A stretch of 5,808 nt of DNA from an uncultured Lachnospiraceae bacterium (GTDB lineage: Bacteria > Bacillota > Clostridia > Lachnospirales > Lachnospiraceae): contig CADCRB010000248.1 of the NCBI GenBank assembly GCA_902803745.1, positions 1-5,808 of the forward strand, written 5' to 3'. Below are positions 1-4,478 of the stretch, in pieces. Every line of letters starts with the position of its first letter. The stretch's first letter is position 1. The notes beneath the pieces were generated by a model. The model saw only the letters and a list, made by a program, of their open reading frames with translations. It had not been told where the DNA came from and made no database searches. The position numbers and the translations under genes are program-made.

Positions 1-19
1 AGCCGATTAAGGAAATAAC

Positions 20-24
20 AGAGG
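20..24 (+). promoter_or_regulatory. Ribosome binding site of the GH25 gene
   Basis: AGAGG lies 6 bases before the ATG at 31. This favours that start over the in-frame ATG at 37, which would be 12 bases away. Only 30 bases of upstream DNA are in the window, so the promoter cannot be judged. Confidence 0.55.
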
Positions 25-30
25 TTTATT

Positions 31-1203
31 ATGTCGATGTTTGATGACAATTCATTTAATGAAGGAATAAATGTTGGAAAAAGGATAGCTATTGGCTCGA
101 TCGTTGCTTCTCTTGCTGTGCTAGCCATCCTTGGAGTCACGGTTGCCCTGAATACAAAAAAGCCTCACAACGATAATAACGAGAATAATCCATATATTAA
201 GGCTTCGGAGGAACCTACGGAAGAATACACAAGGGATCCTGAGAAACGTACCTCTGATGAGCTTTCTTTCTGGAATATGTATGATGAGGAAAAGGAAGAG
301 GATATAGTAGTATCTGATAATAAATCCGGTAAGGATAAACCCAGCCAGAATTCTGCCAAAAAGAAGGTCAGCGGAAACAAGGTGAGTGGAAATAAAGCAC
401 AGACTTCATCGAACTCGGTATCAAAGAATTCCAAACAGGTTTCGGAAAACAGGTTTAATATCAGTCCTGAGGGAGAGCAGCCCGTATATGTCTCCGTTAA
501 CGCCCTTATTCCCAAGAATGATCTGATAAATGAAGATTTTTCGATGGTCAGCGGAAACAGGCTTGTATATTCCCAGAGCGGACACAATGTTTCTCATTTC
601 GGTATTGATGTATCCAAGTATAACGGGACGATCAGTTGGAACAGTGTAAAAAAACAAGGGGTTGAGTTTGCGCTGATCCGTGTCGGAGCCAGAGGATATT
701 CATCCGGAAATATTGTGCTTGACGAAAAGCTTCAGGAAAATATCAAGGGCTGCCGGGAGAACGGGATTGATGTAGGAGTTTATTTCTTCTCTCAGGCTAT
801 AAATACTAATGAAGCGATAGAAGAGGCCAGCTACTGTGTAGCATCACTCAGCGGAAATGCAATAAGATATCCGATCATATTTGATTCTGAGAAGGTGCTT
901 AATGACAGCTATCGGACAGAGAATCTCTCCAGTACAGAGAGAACGGAGATATTCAAGGCATTTGCAGAGGTGGTAAAGGCTTATGGATATACTCCGATGT
1001 TTGCCGGAACCAAGGAACAGCTTGCGAGAAATGTGGATCTTGTGAACATGAAGGATTATGACATATGGCTTCTTGACACCGGCGAGAAGACTGATTATCC
1101 CTATCGCTACAGCATCAGACAATATTCTGATAAGGGGAAGATAAACGGTATAGACGGAGATGTGGATCTGAATATCTGTCTGATATCTTATGCGGAAAAA
1201 TAG
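31..1203 (+). CDS. Membrane-anchored GH25 lysozyme-like cell-wall hydrolase
   Basis: This is a 390-residue protein predicted to cut peptidoglycan glycan strands outside the membrane. A short acidic cytoplasmic tail (1-16) and K17-R18 precede one hydrophobic helix (about 19-40) with no signal peptidase site that I can see, so it should be an N-in, C-out anchored protein. Residues 41-185 are a hydrophilic linker rich in N, E, K and S with repeated VSGN motifs. The GH25 domain runs from about 189 to 388. It opens with FGIDVSKYNG (D193), has the DxE pair as D285-S286-E287 in IIFDSEK, then DIWLLD, and ends with RQYSD and a DVDLN motif (377-381). The acidic residues expected in GH25 enzymes are thus present, although FDSE differs from the more common WLDxE form. 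The ATG at 31 lies 6 bases after AGAGG; ATG 37 is less well spaced. The gene ends 2 bases from the stop of the opposing gene. The fold is clear; the substrate and role (remodelling, division or separation) are inferred. Confidence 0.9.
   Translation: MSMFDDNSFNEGINVGKRIAIGSIVASLAVLAILGVTVALNTKKPHNDNNENNPYIKASEEPTEEYTRDPEKRTSDELSFWNMYDEEKEEDIVVSDNKSGKDKPSQNSAKKKVSGNKVSGNKAQTSSNSVSKNSKQVSENRFNISPEGEQPVYVSVNALIPKNDLINEDFSMVSGNRLVYSQSGHNVSHFGIDVSKYNGTISWNSVKKQGVEFALIRVGARGYSSGNIVLDEKLQENIKGCRENGIDVGVYFFSQAINTNEAIEEASYCVASLSGNAIRYPIIFDSEKVLNDSYRTENLSSTERTEIFKAFAEVVKAYGYTPMFAGTKEQLARNVDLVNMKDYDIWLLDTGEKTDYPYRYSIRQYSDKGKINGIDGDVDLNICLISYAEK
367..561 (+). repeat. VSGN-type repeats in the GH25 linker
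   Basis: The linker carries VSGNK twice in direct tandem (residues 113-122, bases 367-396, a 15-base unit), a variant VSENR (137-141, bases 439-453), and VSGNR (173-177, bases 547-561). VSKN at 130-133 is a further degenerate copy. The units at 367 and 547 share the same codons (GTC AGC GGA AAC), while the second tandem copy (382-396) uses different codons for the same residues. That pattern suggests an old duplication with the peptide kept. A further SGN at residues 274-276 lies inside the catalytic domain and is probably coincidental. I recall VSGN strings as common in extracellular Lachnospiraceae proteins; their function is unknown to me. Confidence 0.7.
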
Positions 1204-1205
1204 TC

Positions 1206-2021
1206 TCAGAAGATCAGTCCGCTCTTATCGAGTCCTGACAGATACTCGAGGTATTTAACCGGAAGCTCGATAGCCGAATAGATCTTTGCATAAAGAGCAG
1301 GGGAGAGCCCTTCAGGGATATCAAGGATCTCTGTCCGACGTTTCAGGCCATGCTTCTTTGCTTCGTCCAGGGCTTTATTATATGCGATTATTGCCATCTC
1401 GTGAGTGGGATATGAGCCAATGTTCCAGTCGCCGTTGATGTGCATCTTTACATTGTATACTTCATCACGGCCTTCTTTTCTCTTGCGTATATTTTTGACC
1501 GGATTGATCACATCCACATTGGCATAGCGTAGATCAGTATGATCCCCGTTTACAAATCTGTAGTCCTTTCCCAAAACAGCAAATCCCGGTATGTCATATC
1601 TTGCCAGCACACGTTCCTGAAGGCCGAAATCAGCTACAAACAGATGATTGCCTCTTCGCTGGATAGTATGGGAGGAATAATAGAAGAGATCCTCAAGATC
1701 AAACTTGAGCTCAGTATCCATATCAAGATGATATGAGAAATAAGTCCGATGAAGATATACCGGAGTCTTGATATAGATCTTATTATCCCTGAAATTTGCA
1801 AGACAGATAAATTTATGAAAAGACAGGGGTAACAGATCATCCGAATATTTATCCGGAGTCAGATCGGGATCTCTTATCACAAGGCGAGCCTTTTCATAAA
1901 GTGCAGATGCAGTTTCCATGCTGTCCGAGCTGCCCAGAGAGATATGTTTTCCTTTATATGTAATGGACGCCCGGTAGTAGATCGTGCCGTCCCTTTTTTT
2001 AGCAATAAATATGCCTTTCAT
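1206..2021 (-). CDS. AP2-like / degenerate HNH-like protein, probable DNA-binding
   Basis: This is a 271-residue soluble basic protein with no signal or membrane segment. Two segments resemble the AP2 DNA-binding fold. Residues 15-45 (YYRASITYKGKHISLGS followed by ETASALYEKA) and 188-217 (VYNVKMHINGDWNIGSY followed by EMAIIAYNKA) share the order of strand, K/N-G turn, GS, and a helix ending A-x-x-x-Y-x-K-A. Between them, residues 115-173 resemble the core of HNH homing nucleases: RGNHLFVADFG, then LARY, then YRFVNGDHTDLRYANVDVIN, matching the usual vHRy and DHINGDxxDNRxxNL. The two expected histidines are replaced (A140 and R155), so cleavage activity is doubtful. A role as a DNA-binding regulator descended from such a nuclease is inference. 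Residues 64-112 I cannot assign. The ATG at 2021 has only a weak purine-rich upstream stretch (AAAAGA). The gene is convergent with the GH25 gene, 2 bases apart, and stands alone. I recall similar hypothetical proteins in Lachnospiraceae but cannot verify this here. Confidence 0.72.
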   Translation of the reverse strand: MKGIFIAKKRDGTIYYRASITYKGKHISLGSSDSMETASALYEKARLVIRDPDLTPDKYSDDLLPLSFHKFICLANFRDNKIYIKTPVYLHRTYFSYHLDMDTELKFDLEDLFYYSSHTIQRRGNHLFVADFGLQERVLARYDIPGFAVLGKDYRFVNGDHTDLRYANVDVINPVKNIRKRKEGRDEVYNVKMHINGDWNIGSYPTHEMAIIAYNKALDEAKKHGLKRRTEILDIPEGLSPALYAKIYSAIELPVKYLEYLSGLDKSGLIF

Positions 2022-2049
2022 TTCTATATTTCTTTTGAGACGTCAACCT

Positions 2050-2070
2050 ACAGATTCTGTCAACAGCTGT
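2050..2070. repeat. Two adjacent small palindromes upstream of the AP2/HNH-like gene
   Basis: ACAGATTCTGT (2050-2060, arms of 5 around one base) and ACAGCTGT (2063-2070) are perfect inverted repeats separated by two bases. They lie 29-49 bases before the start of the minus-strand gene. GTCAAC occurs twice nearby (2042-2047 and 2059-2064). On the minus strand 2058-2063 reads TTGACA, a perfect -35 match, but no good -10 lies 16-18 bases on, so I do not call a promoter. Binding by a regulator, perhaps the gene's own product, is speculation. Confidence 0.3.
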
Positions 2071-2222
2071 CCTATGTTTTTGGTATATTCAATGAACATA
2101 TGAAACAGCTTACTTAATTATTTATCTTATATAATTTTATCAAAAGACAGATGTATAATCCAGCAAAATTTATTCTGATGAAGCATTCATAAAAAATTAA
2201 CTTTTGAATAAAGGCAAATCTG

Positions 2223-2252
2223 TTGCTAAAGTCCTGAGTTTTCCTGTATAAT
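2223..2252 (+). promoter_or_regulatory. Probable sigma-A promoter of citrate synthase
   Basis: A perfect -10 box TATAAT (2247-2252), directly preceded by TG, follows a -35-like TTGCTA (2223-2228, 4 of 6 matches) with an 18-base spacer. Transcription would begin near 2259, giving a leader of about 30 bases with the ribosome site inside it. The rest of the gap 2022-2289 is A+T-rich; other TATAAT strings at 2130-2135 and 2154-2159 lack a credible -35 at proper spacing. I see no riboswitch or structured leader. Confidence 0.6.
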
Positions 2253-2274
2253 ATCGAGGAATTATGTAAATTTG

Positions 2275-2282
2275 AGAAAGGA
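2275..2282 (+). promoter_or_regulatory. Ribosome binding site fixing the citrate synthase start
   Basis: AGAAAGGA ends 7 bases before the ATG at 2290, an ideal Shine-Dalgarno arrangement. The longer reading from TTG at 2272 would place this site inside the coding region and has no ribosome site of its own. The ATG at 2290 is therefore chosen. Confidence 0.85.
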
Positions 2283-2289
2283 TTTTCAT

Positions 2290-3669
2290 ATGTCGGATAA
2301 TACTAATGATTTTGATTATTCGGCAGTCACTCCTGAAATAAGAGTGCTTGCTGAAAAGGCATATCAATCCACACTTATTGATTCTGAACTTTATAAGAAA
2401 TGGGATGTTAAAAGAGGACTCAGAGACCTGAAGGGGAAAGGGGTCCTTGCAGGTCTTACTCATATTTCCGATGTGCATGCTGTTGACATTATTGACGGAG
2501 AGAGCGTACCTGTAGACGGAACCCTGAGGTACAGGGGATATGATGTCAAGGATCTGGTGAAGGGCATCAGTACAAGAAATGATTTCGGCTTTGAGGAGAT
2601 CACTTATCTGCTGCTTTTTGATAAGCTTCCCAATCGTGAGGAGCTGGCAGACTTCAGAAAGATACTTGCCAGATACCGTGCGCTGCCTAAAAATTTCGTT
2701 CGCGATGTTATTATGAAAGCGCCCAGTTCCAATATGATGAATACGCTTGCAAGATCCGTGCTTACGCTTTATTCCTATGACAGTGCGGCAGAGGACATTT
2801 CGGTTCCCAACGTATTGAGGCAGAGCCTTCAGCTGATCTCGCTTTTTCCGATGCTTTCTGTTTATTCGTATCAGGCATATGCACATTATCAGAAAAATGA
2901 AAGCCTGTATATTCATATGCCTAACACGGAAATATCTTTGGCGGAAAATCTGCTCTATATCCTTAGACCGGACAGCAGCTATTCAGAGCTTGAGGCAAAG
3001 GTCCTTGATATAGCCCTTATTCTTCACGCAGATCATGGCGGCGGTAACAACTCAACCTTTACTACCCATGTGGTCACCTCCACAGGAACAGATACATATT
3101 CTTCTGTGGCAGCTTCACTCGGATCACTTAAGGGACCGAGACATGGCGGTGCCAACGTTAAGGTTATCGAGATGTTTGAAGATATGAAGAAAAAGATCCG
3201 TGACTGGAAAGATGAGGAAGAGGTAAGCAGATATCTCTGTGACATACTTGATAAGAAGGAATTTGACAGGAACGGTCTGATCTATGGAGTAGGGCACGCC
3301 GTTTATTCACTTTCTGATCCCAGAGAGGTTATATTCAAATCTTTCGTCGAAAGACTTGCTCATGAAAAAGGGCTTGATGATGAATTTGCTCTTTATGACC
3401 TTGTAGAAAGACTGTCTCCTAAAGAGATTGCAAAGAGAAGACCGATCTATAAAGGCGTATGCGCAAATGTCGATTTTTATTCAGGCTTTGTATACAAGAT
3501 GCTGGATCTGCCCAGAGAGCTTTATACTCCGATTTTTGCCTGTGCCAGGATCTCAGGCTGGAGCGCCCACAGGATAGAGGAGCTTTCAAATAATGGTAAG
3601 ATAATACGTCCGGCATTTAAGAGTGCCCAGCCCATAAGGGACTACACCCCTATGGAAGAAAGAAAATGA
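2290..3669 (+). CDS. gltA: Citrate synthase
   Basis: This 459-residue cytoplasmic enzyme condenses acetyl-CoA and oxaloacetate to citrate. The catalytic triad is visible: H285 in GPRHGGAN, H336 in YGVGHAVY followed by SDPRE, and D395 in NVDFYSG. Supporting sites are H246/H249 in HADHGGGNNS, R345 in DPRE, and R420 in FACARISGW. The N-terminal part carries GTLRYRGYDV (77-86) and EEITYLLLFDKLP. The HADHGGGN and GHAV-DPR strings are closer to the long, eukaryote-like form (HSDHEGGN, GHAV-DPR) than to the HELNAS form of many bacteria, and the length fits the longer clostridial citrate synthases. No aconitase or isocitrate dehydrogenase gene is adjacent, so it appears monocistronic. In anaerobes of this type the usual role is supplying 2-oxoglutarate for glutamate rather than a full cycle. 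The gene ends 3 bases from the stop of the opposing membrane-protein gene. Symbol by function; citZ is an alternative name. Confidence 0.96.
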   Translation: MSDNTNDFDYSAVTPEIRVLAEKAYQSTLIDSELYKKWDVKRGLRDLKGKGVLAGLTHISDVHAVDIIDGESVPVDGTLRYRGYDVKDLVKGISTRNDFGFEEITYLLLFDKLPNREELADFRKILARYRALPKNFVRDVIMKAPSSNMMNTLARSVLTLYSYDSAAEDISVPNVLRQSLQLISLFPMLSVYSYQAYAHYQKNESLYIHMPNTEISLAENLLYILRPDSSYSELEAKVLDIALILHADHGGGNNSTFTTHVVTSTGTDTYSSVAASLGSLKGPRHGGANVKVIEMFEDMKKKIRDWKDEEEVSRYLCDILDKKEFDRNGLIYGVGHAVYSLSDPREVIFKSFVERLAHEKGLDDEFALYDLVERLSPKEIAKRRPIYKGVCANVDFYSGFVYKMLDLPRELYTPIFACARISGWSAHRIEELSNNGKIIRPAFKSAQPIRDYTPMEERK

Positions 3670-3672
3670 GCT

Positions 3673-4023
3673 TTATTTCAGATATTTATTCTGATAATTG
3701 ATCATAACAGCGCTGTAGGCTACAAGTATCAGAAATGAAACTGCTACAAGAATCCCTATGGCCGTTTCGTCGAGACCAATACGGTTTCCAAATGCAAAAA
3801 GCGCAGACAGACCTATCATAATGATCCCCAATATGATATTTGCGGGGATCATTATTTTCATATATGCTTTTTTGTTGTCCTCTTTTGCGCCTTTCCAGTC
3901 AATTCCCTTACCCAGCAGTCCGGAAACGACCTCTCCTTTGGTCTTCATTATAATGGCAGAATAGATGAGATATACGCCTGAACCGAAGACAATAATATTT
4001 AGGAAGCTGTCCATATTGTCCAT
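3673..4023 (-). CDS. Small three-helix membrane protein of unknown function
   Basis: This is a 116-residue protein with three clear hydrophobic helices, at about 7-26, 57-78 and 87-108. The loop between helices 1 and 2 (27-56) is rich in lysine (MKTKGE, DWKGAKEDNKK), and the C-terminus (NKYLK) is basic. The loop between helices 2 and 3 (GNRIGLDET) and the N-terminus (MDNMD) are short and mostly acidic. The positive-inside rule then predicts N-out, C-in. I see no catalytic motif, lipobox or known transporter signature, and do not recognise a named family. The start is set by AAAGGA 9 bases upstream; an in-frame ATG at codon 4 is possible but further from that site. It shares a 58-base divergent gap with the CheY-like gene, which may mean coordinated expression, and is convergent with citrate synthase. 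The forward-strand reading in 3758-3964 is a shadow of it. Confidence 0.8.
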   Translation of the reverse strand: MDNMDSFLNIIVFGSGVYLIYSAIIMKTKGEVVSGLLGKGIDWKGAKEDNKKAYMKIMIPANIILGIIMIGLSALFAFGNRIGLDETAIGILVAVSFLILVAYSAVMINYQNKYLK

Positions 4024-4032
4024 ATAGGTTTT

Positions 4033-4041
4033 TCCTTTCCT
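4033..4041 (-). promoter_or_regulatory. Ribosome binding site of the small membrane protein gene
   Basis: On the minus strand this reads AGGAAAGGA, ending 9 bases before the ATG at 4023. The strong site contrasts with the divergent receiver gene, which has none at usable spacing. Confidence 0.7.
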
Positions 4042-4061
4042 GATATTGAAAAAAAACTATG

Positions 4062-4077
4062 TATAGTATATTATAAT
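4062..4077. promoter_or_regulatory. Shared A+T-rich divergent promoter core
   Basis: The stretch holds several overlapping -10-like hexamers. On the plus strand they are TATAGT (4062-4067), TATATT (4067-4072) and TATAAT (4072-4077). On the minus strand they are TATACT (4065-4070) and TATAAT (4070-4075). ATTATAAT (4070-4077) is its own reverse complement, so one core can be read in both directions. TTGAAA at 4046-4051 is the only -35-like hexamer, at 15 bases from TATATT or 20 from TATAAT, both suboptimal. Which box is used cannot be decided from sequence. Confidence 0.45.
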
Positions 4078-4081
4078 AGGC

Positions 4082-4468
4082 ATGAAAGCGAAAGATTTAA
4101 AAATCCTTATCTGTGATGATTCCGTACTTGCCCGGAAAAACCTTGCCACTAACCTAAAAAAATGCTCTATAGAGAATATTCTTCAGGTTGCTGACGGGCA
4201 GTCTGCTGTGGATACATATAAAGCAGAGCATCCGGATATTATATTTCTTGATGTTGTGATGCCTGTGAAGGATGGTATTACGGCTCTTAAGGAGATCATT
4301 GATTTTGATTCCAAGGCTGTAGCTGTAATGGTATCATCTGTCGGCACGCAAATGCATATCCGAGAAGCAGTCAAGACAGGAGCAAGGGATTTCCTTCAAA
4401 AGCCTGCAACTCTGGAGCAGATAACTTCGATCGTGGAGAGAGTTCTCAGAGAAAAAGCAGATCTCTGA
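4082..4468 (+). CDS. Stand-alone CheY-like response-regulator receiver
   Basis: This 128-residue protein is a single receiver domain with no output domain. It has all the landmarks of a phosphorylatable receiver: the acidic pair D12-D13 in ILICDDS, the phospho-acceptor D57 in IIFLDVVMP, the switch Ser/Thr at S85 in VMVSSVGTQ, F104 at the CheY Tyr106 position, and K107-P108 in DFLQKP. DGITALKEI and the SSVGTQ string resemble Gram-positive CheY more than OmpR-type receivers, which usually continue into a DNA-binding domain. It would act by phosphorylation-dependent contact with a partner such as a flagellar switch or another signalling protein, but no kinase, chemotaxis or flagellar gene is nearby, so the partner is unknown and I give no symbol. 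There is no Shine-Dalgarno site at usable spacing: AGG ends 1 base before the ATG, and a TATAAT box ends 4 bases before it. The stop is 1 base from that of threonine synthase. Confidence 0.93.
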   Translation: MKAKDLKILICDDSVLARKNLATNLKKCSIENILQVADGQSAVDTYKAEHPDIIFLDVVMPVKDGITALKEIIDFDSKAVAVMVSSVGTQMHIREAVKTGARDFLQKPATLEQITSIVERVLREKADL

Positions 4469-4478
4469 TCTATTTTTC
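4451..4478. terminator. Candidate bidirectional terminator across two stop codons
   Basis: An A-tract (4452-4456), a hairpin AGATC-TCT-GATCT (4459-4463 with 4467-4471) and a T-tract (4473-4477) form a nearly symmetric element. GAAAAA (4451-4456) can also pair with TTTTTC (4473-4478) to lengthen the stem. Read on either strand it gives a stem followed by five Us within 1-2 bases. It contains both stop codons, TGA at 4466-4468 (+) and TAG at 4470-4472 (-). A competing plus-strand hairpin pairs TCAGAGA (4446-4452) with TCTCTGA (4462-4468) around a 9-base loop. The stems are short, so strength is uncertain. Confidence 0.45.

Noticed and set aside
165..657. Overlapping minus-strand open frames (165-587 and 421-657) opposite the GH25 gene
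   Set aside because: They have low-complexity Ser/Leu/Phe-rich translations that mirror the linker codons of the forward gene. No ribosome site or domain is visible; they are shadows.
1192..1222. GCGGA/TCCGC inverted repeat around the stops of the GH25 and AP2/HNH-like genes as a terminator
   Set aside because: The stem is only 5 bp around a 21-base loop, with no U-tract after the stem on the plus strand; on the minus strand the T-run lies within the loop rather than after the stem.
2178..2190. ATGAA-GCA-TTCAT inverted repeat in the gap before citrate synthase
   Set aside because: It is a short, A+T-rich repeat with no T-tract and no clear relation to either promoter; such repeats are expected by chance in this composition.
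2272..2289. TTG start at 2272 for citrate synthase, adding six residues
   Set aside because: The Shine-Dalgarno site AGAAAGGA (2275-2282) would lie inside the coding region, while it is ideally placed for the ATG at 2290.
2197..2916. 239-residue minus-strand frame opposite the start of citrate synthase
   Set aside because: It overlaps a gene with intact catalytic motifs and a good promoter. Its translation is Ile/Arg/Lys-rich with no recognisable domain, so it is a shadow.
3678..3694. TCAGA-TATTTAT-TCTGA hairpin just after citrate synthase as a terminator
   Set aside because: The stem is five mostly A-T pairs with a 7-base loop and is followed by TAATT, not a T-tract, and the bases are codons of the opposing gene.
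3707..3716. Perfect palindrome ACAGCGCTGT inside the small membrane-protein gene
   Set aside because: It encodes Tyr-Ser-Ala-Val in the third helix, has no T-tract or paired element, and is short enough to occur by chance.
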